A stretch of 64,000 nt of DNA from Pseudoprimorskyibacter insulae (GCF_900302505.1 NZ_OMOJ01000007.1:1-64000); one strand, 5' to 3'. Counted from the first letter of the stretch, positions 41,464 to 51,961 are shown. Notes: a model not told the origin generated them from the letters alone. Program-made: numbers and translations.

Positions 41464-43104
41464 GTGCAGGCCAAAGCTCCGAAATTGCGCTGGGCATTCA
41501 TGCGTCGTGTCTCGACCAAGGTTCTTGCGGTGCAGCTGTTCAGCTTTGTCGCGATGATCGCGATCGGGCTGGGCGCCTACCATGGAATGACGTCCATCGC
41601 GGAGCGCATGCGGTCGGTTCATCAAAACCGGGTTGTTCCGCTGATCCAGCTCAAGGAAATCTCAAACGGCTATATGATCGACGCGCGCAATGCGGCGCTG
41701 CGGGTCAAAGCCAAGAATGGCGGAGGATGGCAGGGCGCCGCCGAGAGCCTGCGCGACGTGCGCGAGATGATCGACATCAACTGGGCCGACTATCTTGGGA
41801 CATACCTGACCGACGAAGAGATGAGCATTATCGTCCGCGTGGTTGAGGCAAAGGAAAACGCGGACGCGGCTTTGGACAAGCTAAAAGGCTTGTTGGAAAA
41901 GCAAGAAGCCTTCACGCTCAAGACCTATCTGGACAATGGGTACTATTCGGCGATGCAGCCTGTCTATTTTGCGTTGCAGGATCTGATGACCTACCAGAAG
42001 ACCGAAGCCGCTCGTCTCACCGAAAATGCGCAGGCCTTTGCGCTGAAAATGACAAGTCTGATTGGTGCGGTGACCATCGCCATCATCCTGATCGTCTCGG
42101 CTTTGTTTATTGTCACCACGCGCCGCCTGACCAGGCATTTGAAAGAGGCGGTGACGTTATCAAAGCGCGTCGCCGCAGGGGATCTGACGCCGAGCGATGC
42201 GAAATTGTCGAACGACGAAATCGGAGAGCTGGTCAAATCGCTCAATCATATGGTCAAGACGCTGCGCAATGTGACGCGTGATGTGAAGGTTTCGGCCAAT
42301 AACGTGTCGGTTGCAGCGGGGCAGATTTCGACGATGTCGGTTGAGCTGAATGAAGGCGCGGCAGAGCAGGCGGCCACGTCCGATTATGCGGCGCGCGCCA
42401 TGACCGAACTTGGCGCAAGCGTTCGCGTCGGGGCGGCAGATGCCGCTAACACCCGCAAAATGGCCGAAAAGGCCACGACGGACGCGCAGAATTCCGGTCG
42501 CACCGTGGCCGAGGCGGTGCAATCCATGCAAACGATTGCCGAAACTATTCTGGTTGTGCAGGAAATTGCCCGTCAAACGGACCTTTTGGCGCTGAACGCG
42601 GCGGTTGAAGCGGCGCGCGCGGGCGAAAATGGACGCGGCTTTGCCGTGGTTGCCGCCGAAGTGCGCAAACTGGCCGAACGCAGCCATGCGGCCGCGGCTG
42701 AGGTTTCCGCCTTATCCAAAAACACTGTCGCACAAGCGGCCAGTGCGGGTGAACGGATCGAAAAACTGGTTCCAGACATTGAAAAGACATCGGACTTCGT
42801 CAATCGCGTGGCGGAACGCACGACACGTCTGGTGGATGAAGTGTCGGGGATCATCGAGGGCATCCAGCAATTGGATAGCGTCACCCAGCAAAACGGCGTC
42901 GCGTCTGAGACGCTAGCCTCTCATGCAACCGAACTTTCGGGCCAGGCCGAAATGCTGACGCATGCGATTGCCTTCTTCCATTCGTTCGACAGGACGGTCG
43001 AGAAAGCGCCGGAGCCAAAGAAACAACGATCACGCAGCTTTCGCTTGGCCTCGCTTCTTCCCACGGGGACGCTAAGGCGCAAAGCGGGCCCTAAGACCGC
43101 TTGA
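41464..43104 (+). CDS. Methyl-accepting chemotaxis protein
   Basis: 546 residues, started at GTG 41464 because of the adjacent ribosome site (an ATG at 41500 is the alternative). Membrane helices at about 22-42 and 190-212 bracket a four-helix-bundle ligand domain of the 4HB_MCP type. HAMP follows at about 213-265 and the signalling domain at about 275-520 with the hairpin tip [20 protein letters not shown]. There is no obvious CheR/CheB docking pentapeptide at the C-terminus. It signals to CheA; the ligand is unknown. With the flagellar genes at the start of the window it supports a motile cell. Confidence 0.93.
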   Translation: MQAKAPKLRWAFMRRVSTKVLAVQLFSFVAMIAIGLGAYHGMTSIAERMRSVHQNRVVPLIQLKEISNGYMIDARNAALRVKAKNGGGWQGAAESLRDVREMIDINWADYLGTYLTDEEMSIIVRVVEAKENADAALDKLKGLLEKQEAFTLKTYLDNGYYSAMQPVYFALQDLMTYQKTEAARLTENAQAFALKMTSLIGAVTIAIILIVSALFIVTTRRLTRHLKEAVTLSKRVAAGDLTPSDAKLSNDEIGELVKSLNHMVKTLRNVTRDVKVSANNVSVAAGQISTMSVELNEGAAEQAATSDYAARAMTELGASVRVGAADAANTRKMAEKATTDAQNSGRTVAEAVQSMQTIAETILVVQEIARQTDLLALNAAVEAARAGENGRGFAVVAAEVRKLAERSHAAAAEVSALSKNTVAQAASAGERIEKLVPDIEKTSDFVNRVAERTTRLVDEVSGIIEGIQQLDSVTQQNGVASETLASHATELSGQAEMLTHAIAFFHSFDRTVEKAPEPKKQRSRSFRLASLLPTGTLRRKAGPKTA

Positions 43105-43107
43105 AAA

Positions 43108-43137
43108 AAGCCCTGCCGATAATCCGGCAGGGCTTTG
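43108..43137. terminator. Shared terminator between chemoreceptor and DUF2853 genes
   Basis: AAGCCCTGCCG and CGGCAGGGCTT form a stem with a 5-base loop, with A-rich and T-rich flanks suited to both directions. It separates two convergent genes. Confidence 0.85.
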
Positions 43138-43141
43138 ATGT

Positions 43142-43483
43142 TCATCCGTAAACGGCTTCTTTGCCGAAATGCTTGGTCAGCATGTAGTAGATGACCGCGC
43201 GGTATTTGTTCCGTTCGGACCGGCCATAGGTTTCGATGACTGAATCGATGGCGTCCATCAGTTCAGGCCCATCAGCAAGACCCAGCTTTTTGACAAGGAA
43301 GTTGTCCTTGACGGTTTCCAACTCGGACGGTTGGCTGCCTGCTACGGTCGAAGCATCTGCGTTGTAAATTGCGGGGCCACAGCCAATGGTGACCTTGGTC
43401 AGCAGGTCCATATCAGGGTCCATCCCGCATTTGCTGCGCAGGTCTTCGGCATATTTGGCGATCAGATCGTCACGGCGTCCCAT
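43142..43483 (-). CDS. DUF2853-family protein
   Basis: 113 residues, all helical, with the family's start DLIAKYAEDLRSKCGMDPDM and C-terminal YRAVIYYMLTKHFGKE. A structure is known for this family but no function. The start ATG at 43483 follows an AAAGGGA site. The 138 bases upstream to msrA contain no gene. Confidence 0.85.
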   Translation of the reverse strand: MGRRDDLIAKYAEDLRSKCGMDPDMDLLTKVTIGCGPAIYNADASTVAGSQPSELETVKDNFLVKKLGLADGPELMDAIDSVIETYGRSERNKYRAVIYYMLTKHFGKEAVYG

Positions 43484-43622
43484 TTGTCATTCCCTTTGTT
43501 GAGGCATGAGTTTGCCTAGCATGGTTCTAACAGCCCCCCATCAGGCCGCTGGCAAGCACGTTAACCCCTTGCTGGCCCGACACAAAGGGGAATGACGGCG
43601 GGAACGAGTCTTTTCCCTAAGG

Positions 43623-44123
43623 TCAGTCGCGGCTGGGCAAAACCCAGTCTGGGCGAGGGAAATGGCATGTGTATCCGTTGGGAATACGCTCCAGATAGTC
43701 CTGATGCTCTGGCTCGGCCTCCCAGAAATCGCCCACGGGTTCGACCTCGGTCACGACTTTGCCCGGCCACAGGCCAGAGGCATCGACATCGGCGATGGTG
43801 TTCAGCGCTTCGGCCTTTTGGTCCTCATCGACGTAATAAATCGCGGACCGATAGCTCATCCCCAGGTCATTGCCTTGGCGGTTCAGCGTGGTCGGGTCAT
43901 GGATCTGAAAGAAAACTTCCAGGAGGCGGCGATAGCTGAGTTTGGCCGGATCGAACCAAATCTCGATCCCTTCGGCATGGGTGCCGTGGTTGCGATAGGT
44001 GGCATTGGGCACATCGCCGCCGGTATAGCCGACGCGTGTCTTGGACACGCCGGGCAGTTTGCGGATCAGATCCTGCATCCCCCAGAAACACCCGCCCGCC
44101 AGAACAGCACGTTGCACGCTCAT
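43623..44123 (-). CDS. msrA: Peptide methionine (S)-S-oxide reductase MsrA
   Basis: 166 residues. The catalytic motif [11 protein letters not shown] (Cys12) is at the N-terminus, with the [19 protein letters not shown] and [14 protein letters not shown] blocks that follow it in all MsrA. It repairs the S form of methionine sulfoxide using thioredoxin. No extra C-terminal resolving cysteines are visible, so recycling probably uses a simple mechanism. Its ATG overlaps the msrB stop. Confidence 0.95.
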   Translation of the reverse strand: MSVQRAVLAGGCFWGMQDLIRKLPGVSKTRVGYTGGDVPNATYRNHGTHAEGIEIWFDPAKLSYRRLLEVFFQIHDPTTLNRQGNDLGMSYRSAIYYVDEDQKAEALNTIADVDASGLWPGKVVTEVEPVGDFWEAEPEHQDYLERIPNGYTCHFPRPDWVLPSRD

Positions 44124-44572
44124 TCAATATCCTCCACCTGCGCGATGTAATCGCCGTAGCCTTCGGCCTGCATGTTGTCGCGGTGCACAAACCGCAACGA
44201 GGCCGAATTGATGCAATACCGTAGCCCGCCGCGGTCCCGCGGACCATCGGGAAAGACGTGGCCCAAATGGCTGTCACCGTGTTTCGACCGGACTTCGGTG
44301 CGGATCATGCCGTGTGACATGTCCCGCAGTTCAACCACGTTATCGGGTTCGATGGGTTTGACAAAACTGGGCCAGCCGCAGCCGCTTTCATACTTGGCGG
44401 CGGAGGCAAACAGAGGCTCGCCGCTGACGATGTCCACATAGATGCCCGGTTGCTTGTTATCCAACAATGCGCCGGTGCCGGGGCGTTCGGTGCCGTTTTG
44501 CTGGGTTACGCGGAATTCCTCGGGGGACAGCGCGTCAAGCGCCTCAGGGGTTTTGCGGTAGGTGGTCGTCAT
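44120..44572 (-). CDS. msrB: Peptide methionine (R)-S-oxide reductase MsrB, zinc-free type
   Basis: 150 residues. The catalytic cysteine lies in [18 protein letters not shown] and [11 protein letters not shown] are conserved. The two C-x2-C zinc pairs of many MsrB proteins are replaced ([11 protein letters not shown] and [13 protein letters not shown]), so this is the non-zinc form. It repairs the R form of methionine sulfoxide and forms an operon with msrA (4-base overlap), covering both diastereomers. Confidence 0.95.
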   Translation of the reverse strand: MTTTYRKTPEALDALSPEEFRVTQQNGTERPGTGALLDNKQPGIYVDIVSGEPLFASAAKYESGCGWPSFVKPIEPDNVVELRDMSHGMIRTEVRSKHGDSHLGHVFPDGPRDRGGLRYCINSASLRFVHRDNMQAEGYGDYIAQVEDIE

Positions 44573-44671
44573 GATGCCTCCTTTGGTGATGCGCTATCAT
44601 GTGGTGTGCGGTGCGCCAAAGAAAAGTGGCGCCGGGTCGCGCGGCCCTCACTTACCGTCACGCAGCCGCGA

Positions 44672-45709
44672 TTATTGTTGCGGTTTCAGCCGTTGCAAGG
44701 CCCACCGCGCGGCATCTGCCACCGTTTCGTCAGGATCATCCGTCAGACCCTGCGCGACAGTGGCAAGCGCGGGCCGGCCGGAATTGCCGATGGCATAGAG
44801 CACATTGCGGACAAAGCGATTGCGCCCGATCCGCTTGATGGGCGAGCCTGAGAATTTCGCCCGAAAGGCAGTGTCATCAAGGCTGGCCAGTTCGGCCAGA
44901 TCGGGCGCGATCAGATCGGGGCGAGCGTGGTATTTCGCCTCTCGCGCTTCAACCGCGAATTTGTTCCACGGGCAGGCGGCAAGGCAATCGTCACAGCCAT
45001 AGATGCGGTTGCCCATCAGGGGCCGCAGGTCCGGGTCAACCGGGCCGTGATGTTCAATCGTCAGGTAGGAAATGCAGCGCCGCGCGTCCAATTGATAGGG
45101 CGCGGGAAAGGCTTCTGTCGGACAGGCCGATAGGCAGGCCCGGCATGATCCGCAATGATCGACCTCGGGCGGGTCGGGGGGCAGATCCAACGTTGTGAAC
45201 ACGGACCCGATAAAGAACCAGTTGCCCAGCCCGCGCGACACAAGGTTCGTATGTTTGCCCTGCCAGCCCAGCCCAGCGGCTTGCCCAAGCGGCTTTTCCG
45301 GCACGGGCGCGGTGTCGACAAAAACTTTCACCTCGCCCCCGGCCTCGGCAATCAGCCAGCGGGCCAAACGCTTGAGGCGCTTTTTGACGGTGTCGTGGTA
45401 GTCTTTGTTCTGCGCGTAGACCGAAATCGCGCCTTGATCGGGATGGTTCAGAACCTCGGTTGGGTCGTGATCTGGCGTGTAGCTTTCGGCCAGAACGATG
45501 ACCGATTTCGCCTCGGGCCAGAGGGCGTGCGGGTTGCTACGCCAATGGGTGCGGTCGGCCATCCATGACATTTGCCCGTGATACCCGGCCTCCAGAAAGG
45601 CGGTCAGCCTGTCCGGCACTTGCGGCACGTCCCACGGGCGGCAGATCTGGCAGGCGTCAAAGCCCAAGGCCGAGGCTTCGGCCTTTAGGATATCTGCCAG
45701 CGACGTCAT
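44672..45709 (-). CDS. queG: Epoxyqueuosine reductase QueG
   Basis: 345 residues. Two [4Fe-4S] sites are encoded by [16 protein letters not shown] and [13 protein letters not shown]; the N-terminal half binds cobalamin, and the C-terminal HEAT-like helices bind tRNA. QueG reduces epoxyqueuosine to queuosine at position 34 of Asp, Asn, His and Tyr tRNAs. It lies in a minus-strand run with a glutathione transferase upstream; no other queuosine genes are nearby. Confidence 0.95.
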   Translation of the reverse strand: MTSLADILKAEASALGFDACQICRPWDVPQVPDRLTAFLEAGYHGQMSWMADRTHWRSNPHALWPEAKSVIVLAESYTPDHDPTEVLNHPDQGAISVYAQNKDYHDTVKKRLKRLARWLIAEAGGEVKVFVDTAPVPEKPLGQAAGLGWQGKHTNLVSRGLGNWFFIGSVFTTLDLPPDPPEVDHCGSCRACLSACPTEAFPAPYQLDARRCISYLTIEHHGPVDPDLRPLMGNRIYGCDDCLAACPWNKFAVEAREAKYHARPDLIAPDLAELASLDDTAFRAKFSGSPIKRIGRNRFVRNVLYAIGNSGRPALATVAQGLTDDPDETVADAARWALQRLKPQQ

Positions 45710-45732
45710 GCCGTTTTCCCCTCGGCGTTCGA

Positions 45733-46398
45733 TCAGAAGTCCAGATCGGCGTAATGTTCCGGCGGGCGGAAGCCCGGAATCTGATCGGCCAGAATGCTAC
45801 GGAACGCCGGGCGCGATTTGATCTTGGCGTACCAATCCTTGACGATCTGGCTGCGGTTCCAATCAACGTCTGAGATATAATCCAAGGACGACAAATGCGA
45901 CGCGGCGGCGAAATCGGCCAGCGTCATGGTGTCCCCTGCCAGCCAGCGGCGGTGGTCCAGAAGCCATGCCATATAATCAAGGTGGAACTTGATCGCCTTC
46001 GCCCCGGCTTTGACATTCGCGCTTTCGGGGAAGCCTTGGCCCATGACCTTTTTGTTCACCCGCTCATACAGCAGTTTCGACGTCACCTCGTGGTGGAATT
46101 TATCGTCGAACCAACTGACCAGACGCCGCACTTCATACCGGTTTTCCGCACTTTTGGGCATCAAGGACGGCTCAGGGCAGGTTTCCTCAAGATACTCGCA
46201 AATGGCCGAGCTTTCCGACAAAGTCATGCCGTCAATCTTCAGCACGGGCACCTTGCCCGCAGGGTTGCGCCGCATGAAGTCGGTGCTTTTTTCCCAGTAG
46301 CGTTCCTCGATCAGTTCACACTCGATCTTTTTCTCCGCAAGGCTAAGGCGCACTTTGCGGCAGAACGGGGAAAGAGGCACGTGGTACAGTTTTGCCAT
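45733..46398 (-). CDS. Glutathione S-transferase-family protein
   Basis: 221 residues: thioredoxin-like N domain (about 1-78; [20 protein letters not shown] and [10 protein letters not shown], the glutathione-binding SxxI segment) and an all-helical C domain (about 88-215; [15 protein letters not shown]). The N-terminal serine/cysteine SPFC could be catalytic. The role may be in stress or in aromatic catabolism; context does not tell. Confidence 0.9.
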   Translation of the reverse strand: MAKLYHVPLSPFCRKVRLSLAEKKIECELIEERYWEKSTDFMRRNPAGKVPVLKIDGMTLSESSAICEYLEETCPEPSLMPKSAENRYEVRRLVSWFDDKFHHEVTSKLLYERVNKKVMGQGFPESANVKAGAKAIKFHLDYMAWLLDHRRWLAGDTMTLADFAAASHLSSLDYISDVDWNRSQIVKDWYAKIKSRPAFRSILADQIPGFRPPEHYADLDF

Positions 46399-46589
46399 GG
46401 GGATCAGTTCAAAAAAGAGAGGTACTCTCTACTTGCCGCGATTGCGTTGCCAGTTCAACCACAGAACACCAGATCGGCAAGACTTGGCAAGTTTCGCGAA
46501 AGTGACCCAAGGGAAAAAATTGCATCTTTTATTATTCCTTTTTTTGAATATATAGGAGGCATCTGATTCCGCGCGAAAGGGCCTTGAGG

Positions 46590-48266
46590 ATGGACATCAA
46601 GAAAATCAATGACGATATCTCGGTATCGCCTCAAATCTCTCCGGCCGATGTCGAAGCCATCGCAGCCGCCGGTTACCGGTCAATTATGTGCAACCGCCCC
46701 GATGGCGAAGGCGCGGATCAGCCGACGTTCGAAGAGATCGAAGTCAAAGCAAAGGCGCTGGGTCTTTCGGTGCAATATCTGCCCATCGTGTCGGGTAAGG
46801 TACAAGACAGCGATGCAGACGCATTCGGCAAGGCCATGCGCGAACTGCCCGGCCCGGTGTTTGCCTATTGCCGCACCGGTACGCGCTCGGCAACGCTTTG
46901 GTCGCTGAGCCAGGCATCGAAACTGACCCCGGCTGAGATTCTGTCCGCGACCAAAGCGGCGGGCTATGACATGGCGGGCGTTGTGCGCCGCATCGTGAAC
47001 GGCGGCAAAACCCCGACCGATGAAGGCGACGCCAAGTTTGACGTTGTGGTCGTTGGTGGCGGTGCCGCAGGTATTGCGGTTTCGGCCTCGCTTCGGTCGC
47101 GCCTGCCCCATCTGAACATCGCGATCCTCGACCCCGCAGACATCCATTACTATCAGCCCGGCTGGACAATGGTTGGCGGCGGCGTCTTTGAGGCGCAGAC
47201 CACCGCCCGCACCATGGGCAGCCTGATCCCCAATGGCGTGCATTGGATCAAGGCCGCCGTGGCCGCGTTTGAGCCTGAAAACAACGCCGTGATCCTGGAT
47301 GGTTGCCGCGTGGTGAAATACGACCGCCTGATCGTCTGCCCCGGCCTGAAGCTGGATTGGCACAAGGTGGACGGTCTGGTCGAAACGCTGGGCAAGAACG
47401 GCGTGACCTCGAACTACCGCTATGATCTGGCGCCCTACACTTGGGAACTGGTCAAAGGCCTGAAAGGTGGCCGCGCGCTGTTCACCCAGCCGCCGATGCC
47501 GATCAAATGCGCAGGCGCGCCGCAAAAGGCGATGTACCTGTCTGGCGACCATTGGTTCAAGAATGGCCGTCTGAAAGACATCGACATCCAGTTCATGAAC
47601 GCAGGCGGTGTGCTGTTCGGCGTCAAAGATTATGTCCCGGCGCTGGAAGAATACGTCAAGAAATACGACGCCACGCTGAACTTCTTCCACAACCTGATTG
47701 CTGTGGATGGCAAGGCCAAGACGGCAACCTTCAAAGTGGCCAAGCCCGATACCGAAGCCACCGAGGTCACGGTCGAGTTTGACATGATGCATGTCTGCCC
47801 GCCGCAAACCGCGCCGGACTTTATCCGCGTGTCGCCCTTGGCGGATGCGGCAGGCTGGGTCGATGTGGATCAGAACACCCTGCGCCACAAAACCTATGAC
47901 AACGTCTGGAGCCTTGGCGACGTGATGAACGCGCCCAATGCCAAGACCGCCGCAGCCGCGCGGATGCAAGCGCCCATCGTGGCCGAAAACGTGGCGGCGG
48001 ACATTCGCGGTGGATCGCCCGTGGCGGTCTACAACGGTTATGGGTCGTGCCCGCTGACCGTGGAACGCGGCAAGATCGTTCTGGCCGAATTTGGCTATGG
48101 CGGCACCCTTCTTCCCAGCTTCCCCAAGTGGTTGCTGGATGGCACCAAACCGACCCGCGCTGCATGGATCCTGAAAGAACAGATCCTGCCGCCCGTCTAC
48201 TGGAAGGCCATGTTGCGCGGAAAGGAATGGCTGGCAAAGCCTGAACACGTCTCCGCGAATTCCTGA
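46590..48266 (+). CDS. Fusion: DUF442 phosphatase/sulfurtransferase-like domain and sulfide:quinone oxidoreductase-like enzyme
   Basis: 558 residues from ATG 46590. Residues about 1-108 are a DUF442 (TIGR01244) domain with the tyrosine-phosphatase/rhodanese-type loop CRTGTRS at 94-100. Residues about 148-545 are a sulfide:quinone-oxidoreductase-like flavoprotein with FAD loop VVGGGAAG at 154-161, IVCPGLKLDW, IKCAGAPQKAMY and a second FAD-site segment SLGDVMNAPNAKTAAA. The fused domains suggest oxidation of sulfide at the membrane with direct transfer of the product sulfur. A SulP transporter gene follows 65 bases on. A strong AGGAGG at 46554-46559 lies 30 bases before the ATG, so translation could begin earlier at a non-standard codon such as CTG 46563. 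Confidence 0.85.
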   Translation: MDIKKINDDISVSPQISPADVEAIAAAGYRSIMCNRPDGEGADQPTFEEIEVKAKALGLSVQYLPIVSGKVQDSDADAFGKAMRELPGPVFAYCRTGTRSATLWSLSQASKLTPAEILSATKAAGYDMAGVVRRIVNGGKTPTDEGDAKFDVVVVGGGAAGIAVSASLRSRLPHLNIAILDPADIHYYQPGWTMVGGGVFEAQTTARTMGSLIPNGVHWIKAAVAAFEPENNAVILDGCRVVKYDRLIVCPGLKLDWHKVDGLVETLGKNGVTSNYRYDLAPYTWELVKGLKGGRALFTQPPMPIKCAGAPQKAMYLSGDHWFKNGRLKDIDIQFMNAGGVLFGVKDYVPALEEYVKKYDATLNFFHNLIAVDGKAKTATFKVAKPDTEATEVTVEFDMMHVCPPQTAPDFIRVSPLADAAGWVDVDQNTLRHKTYDNVWSLGDVMNAPNAKTAAAARMQAPIVAENVAADIRGGSPVAVYNGYGSCPLTVERGKIVLAEFGYGGTLLPSFPKWLLDGTKPTRAAWILKEQILPPVYWKAMLRGKEWLAKPEHVSANS

Positions 48267-48331
48267 TCTTTGGGCGGCCCTTCGGGGCTGCCTGCCACTG
48301 CGCCGCAAGGCGTTATGAAAGGACAAGACCC

Positions 48332-50131
48332 ATGAACCGGCTCGCCCCCTCTCGCGCCGCGTTGGAACGGTATTTTCCGATCCTGACCTGGTCGAAAACA
48401 TACAACAAAGACACCCTGACCAGCGACGTTGTCGCGGCGGTCATCGTGACGATTATGCTGATCCCGCAATCGCTGGCCTATGCGCTGCTGGCGGGTCTGC
48501 CTGCTGAAATGGGGCTATACGCATCGATCCTGCCCTTGGTGGCCTATGCGATCTTTGGCACCAGCCGCGCGCTGGCTGTTGGACCGGTGGCCGTTGTGTC
48601 GCTGATGACGGCGGCGGCGGTTGGCAACCTTGGTCTGGCGACCCCGGCGGAATACGCCATCGCCGCCGGAACGCTTGCCTTCATCTCGGGCGCGATCCTG
48701 CTGGCGATGGGCTTTCTGCGGCTTGGCTTTCTGGCCAACTTCCTGAGCCATCCTGTGATTGCGGGTTTCATCACCGCGTCGGGTGTTCTGATCGCAACCA
48801 GCCAGCTAAAGCATATCTTCGGGATCAAAGCCGAAGGGCATAACCTGATCGGCATGATCGGATCGCTGCTGTCGCATCTGGGCGAAACCAGCATTCTGAC
48901 GTTGCTGATCGGTGTGTTCTCGGTCGGGTTCCTGTTCTGGGTGCGCAAAGGCCTGAAGCCGATGCTGCTCAACAATGGGGTTAAGCCGCGTCTGGCCGAC
49001 ATTCTGGCCAAGGCCGGCCCGGTTGCCGCCGTTGTGGCCACGACTTTGGTGACGGTGATCTTTGGCCTGAACAATCACGGCGTTGCCATCGTTGGCGATG
49101 TGCCGATGGGCCTGCCGCCGCTGACCCTGCCCAGCCTGAACGGCGAGATTTGGTCGCAACTGTTCGTATCGGCGCTGCTGATTTCGATCATCGGTTTTGT
49201 TGAATCGGTGTCGGTCGCCAAGACCCTTGCCGCCAAGAAACGTCAGCGCATTGTGCCAGACCAAGAACTGATCGGCCTTGGCGCGTCGAACGTGGCTGCG
49301 GCTGTCACCGGTGGTTACCCGGTTACGGGCGGGTTTGCGCGGTCGGTCGTGAACTATGACGCCGGCGCGGAAACCCCCGCAGCAGGCGCCTACACGGCCA
49401 TCGGCATTCTGCTGGCGGCGCTTGTTCTGACCCCGCTGCTGTATTTCCTGCCCAAGGCAACGCTGGCCGCAACGATCATCGTCGCCGTTCTCAGCCTTGT
49501 TGATTTCTCGATCCTCAGCAAAGCTTGGGGCTATTCGAAGGTCGATTTTGCCGCCGTTGCCGCAACGATCCTGCTGACACTCGGGTCGGGGGTTGAGGTG
49601 GGTGTCTCTGCCGGGGTTCTGCTGTCGATCGGTCTGCACCTGTACAAAACATCGCGCCCCCATGTGGCCGAGGTTGGCTTGGTGCCGAACACGCAGCACT
49701 TCCGCAACATCAAGCGTCACAAGGTGGAAACCATTCCCGGCGTTGTGTCGCTGCGTGTGGATGAATCGCTCTACTTCGCCAACGCCAGCTTCCTTGAGGA
49801 TTACGTGGCCGACCGTGTGGTTTGTGATGAGCCGATCAAGGACGTGATCCTGCAATGTTCGGCGGTGAACGAACTGGACCTGTCGGCGCTGGAAAGCCTT
49901 GAGGCCCTGAACCACCGGCTGAAAGACATGAAGATCAACCTTCACCTGTCTGAGGTCAAAGGCCCGGTGATGGACCGCCTACAGCGCAGCCACTTCCTCT
50001 ATGAGATGACCGGCAAGGTCTATCTGGCACAGTGGGATGCGTGGCAGGCCATGAAGGCGATCCACGGCTCCGAAATCTCAGAGCCGAGCGCGCCCGAAAG
50101 CGTTGAGAACCCAAGCGTCGCGGCCGACTAA
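48332..50131 (+). CDS. SulP-family anion transporter with STAS domain
   Basis: 599 residues. About twelve membrane segments between 20 and 430 include the SulP start VAAVIVTIMLIPQSLAYALLA. The C-terminal STAS domain spans about 450-565, with VDESLYFANASFLEDYV and DLSALESLEALN. SulP proteins move sulfate, bicarbonate or organic acids. Placed right after the sulfide-oxidising enzyme, it may take up or release an inorganic sulfur anion; this is inference. The gene's last 54 bases overlap the convergent phosphatase gene. Confidence 0.92.
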   Translation: MNRLAPSRAALERYFPILTWSKTYNKDTLTSDVVAAVIVTIMLIPQSLAYALLAGLPAEMGLYASILPLVAYAIFGTSRALAVGPVAVVSLMTAAAVGNLGLATPAEYAIAAGTLAFISGAILLAMGFLRLGFLANFLSHPVIAGFITASGVLIATSQLKHIFGIKAEGHNLIGMIGSLLSHLGETSILTLLIGVFSVGFLFWVRKGLKPMLLNNGVKPRLADILAKAGPVAAVVATTLVTVIFGLNNHGVAIVGDVPMGLPPLTLPSLNGEIWSQLFVSALLISIIGFVESVSVAKTLAAKKRQRIVPDQELIGLGASNVAAAVTGGYPVTGGFARSVVNYDAGAETPAAGAYTAIGILLAALVLTPLLYFLPKATLAATIIVAVLSLVDFSILSKAWGYSKVDFAAVAATILLTLGSGVEVGVSAGVLLSIGLHLYKTSRPHVAEVGLVPNTQHFRNIKRHKVETIPGVVSLRVDESLYFANASFLEDYVADRVVCDEPIKDVILQCSAVNELDLSALESLEALNHRLKDMKINLHLSEVKGPVMDRLQRSHFLYEMTGKVYLAQWDAWQAMKAIHGSEISEPSAPESVENPSVAAD

Positions 50132-50797
50132 CCGCGCAGGCAGGAGCGGGCGACCGTAGCCCGCTCCGCCATCCAAGTTCAGGCGATTGCCATGGTGCTG
50201 GGGCGTTTCAAGTGCGGTATGCCCATGCACCACAAGGCGGCCATGGTCGCGCTCATCCTCAAGCCAGCCTTTGCGAATCCAGATCAGATCATCCTCGACC
50301 TGATCGTCCAGCGCGACACCGGGGCGAATGCCCGCGTGCACAAAGATCTGATCATCGGTGACATGCATCAGCGGCAGGCCCTCGATGTAATCCACATGGG
50401 ATTGCGGCACCGCCTCACGCGCGTCTGCTTGAATGTCGGCGTGGCTTCGGCGGTCATCTACATCGACACCGTAGGACGCCAGGGTTTTGCGCCCGCCAAT
50501 GGGGGCGTCCAACCAGTGGTAATTTTTTGTTGTGTTGGCGTCGCGATAATCGGCATCGCCCAGAAAGCGCGTCATATAGCGGTCGTGATTGCCCTTTAGC
50601 ACTGTCCAAGGCAGGCCATCTGCTTGCCCTTGCATCAGCAGGTCCAGCACGGCGCGGCTGTCTGGTCCGCGGTCCACGTAATCCCCTAGGAAGACAACAG
50701 GCGCACCTGCGTCGGCGTCCTTCGCGATCGTCTCAAGCGCGCGGTGAAGCATATCGATTTGGCCGTGAATATCGCCAATGGCAAAAATGGTTTGCAT
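50078..50797 (-). CDS. Serine/threonine-type metallophosphoesterase
   Basis: 239 residues with the complete PPP metal signature: GDIHG (about 8-12), GDYVDRG (about 38-44) and GNHD (about 69-72), then two metal-binding histidines in VHAGIRPG and VHGHTA. It is of the bacterial PrpA/ApaH-like class and dephosphorylates proteins or nucleotides. It overlaps the SulP gene at the 3' end in convergent orientation. Confidence 0.9.
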   Translation of the reverse strand: MQTIFAIGDIHGQIDMLHRALETIAKDADAGAPVVFLGDYVDRGPDSRAVLDLLMQGQADGLPWTVLKGNHDRYMTRFLGDADYRDANTTKNYHWLDAPIGGRKTLASYGVDVDDRRSHADIQADAREAVPQSHVDYIEGLPLMHVTDDQIFVHAGIRPGVALDDQVEDDLIWIRKGWLEDERDHGRLVVHGHTALETPQHHGNRLNLDGGAGYGRPLLPARLVGRDAWVLNAFGRARL

Positions 50798-50871
50798 GAA
50801 AACCCTATGGATGTCGTCTTTGGCCCAACACGTAACCCACGTGAGCGTTAGCGCAACCCTTGGCGGGCCAT

Positions 50872-51807
50872 TCAGCCCGGACCATCGTCAAAAGGGGCCA
50901 TCAGGCGGGCAATCTGGTCACGCAGCCAGCGATGCGCCGGATTGTTGTCGGCGCGGCTGTGCCAGATGTTCACCAGTTTCGACGGGGCCACGGGCATTGG
51001 CGCTTCGTATATATCAAAGCCCATTTTCGCGGCTTGGGCCTTGGCCAGTTGGTGGGGCAGCAAGGCGATCAGATCGCTGCGGGCAACGGTGGACAAGACG
51101 CCATGAAACACCGGCAGCGTCATCACCACCCGTCGCGAGCGGCCAACCTTGGCCAAGGCGCTGTCGCCCATGGCGGCCAGTTTGCCCTCCGGTGAAAACA
51201 GCACATGGCCCAGATCGCAGAACAGATCGATCGGGATCGTGTCGCCGGGCGATAGCCGTTTCAGGCGTGGATGGCCTTTGCGCGCGATGGGAACAAAGCT
51301 GGAGTGAAACAAAAACTGCTCCGAGATGTAATCGGGCATCGGTTCCGCCGGGATCAGGGCCATATCGGCCTGATACCGTTCAAGCGATGACACGTAGCTG
51401 TCAGGCACCAATTCGACCAGTTGCAGCACAACCCCCGGCGCTTCGCGCAGACAGATGTCGGCCAGATCCGGCATCAGCAATTCGGCGAAGAAATCCGCGC
51501 CCGAGATCTTGAAGGTCGCCTTGGCAGTCTTGGGGTCAAAGGCGGCGGGTCCGGTCAGCATCGCCTCGGTTTCATCCAGAACGCGGCGCAGCGGGCCGTG
51601 TAAGGCGGTGGCGTAATCGGTCGGCACCATGCGGCGTCCCTGCCGTACCAAAATTGGATCATCCAACGCATGGCGCAGCCGGGATAAGGCGGCGGAAACG
51701 GCGGGCTGCGACAGCCCAACGCGGTTGGCGGCTTCGGTGGTGGACCCGGTCGCAAGGACCGCATCCAAAATGCGCAGCAGGTTCAGATCAAAGGATGCAA
51801 AATTCAT
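50872..51807 (-). CDS. LysR-family transcriptional regulator
   Basis: 311 residues: N-terminal HTH (about 5-64; LATGSTTEAANRVGLSQPAV) and effector domain (about 90-300). The start MNFASFDLNLLRILDAV is of the NodD/NahR-like subgroup, which often controls aromatic or cupin-linked pathways. It diverges from the cupin gene across 154 bases of AT-rich DNA that should hold its binding site. Confidence 0.9.
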   Translation of the reverse strand: MNFASFDLNLLRILDAVLATGSTTEAANRVGLSQPAVSAALSRLRHALDDPILVRQGRRMVPTDYATALHGPLRRVLDETEAMLTGPAAFDPKTAKATFKISGADFFAELLMPDLADICLREAPGVVLQLVELVPDSYVSSLERYQADMALIPAEPMPDYISEQFLFHSSFVPIARKGHPRLKRLSPGDTIPIDLFCDLGHVLFSPEGKLAAMGDSALAKVGRSRRVVMTLPVFHGVLSTVARSDLIALLPHQLAKAQAAKMGFDIYEAPMPVAPSKLVNIWHSRADNNPAHRWLRDQIARLMAPFDDGPG

Positions 51808-51961
51808 AAGGTTTATAATTCATATACCAACAATTAATTTCCGCGATACGCGGCTTTGCGGCAAGCTTTTTCTACGCCCTGAATTCCGGGCAACCCCGAA
51901 AAGATTAAGACCGTACCGCGTTTGCGCGACCGGATAAGTCATGCCTTGAAGGGAGGTTTTT

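Noticed and set aside
46590-46920. Beta-lactamase-hydrolase-like annotation of the N-terminal domain
   Set aside because: Only the phosphatase/rhodanese-like DUF442 part is present; no metallo-beta-lactamase fold or its histidine motif occurs in the protein.
46680-48401. 573-codon open frame on the minus strand
   Set aside because: It lies opposite the SQR fusion gene in the complementary codon phase; GC-rich third positions create long antisense frames. The composition is rich in Arg, His and Gly with no domain.
48806-49945. 379-codon frame opposite the SulP gene
   Set aside because: Histidine/arginine/glutamine-rich shadow translation with no signal or domain.
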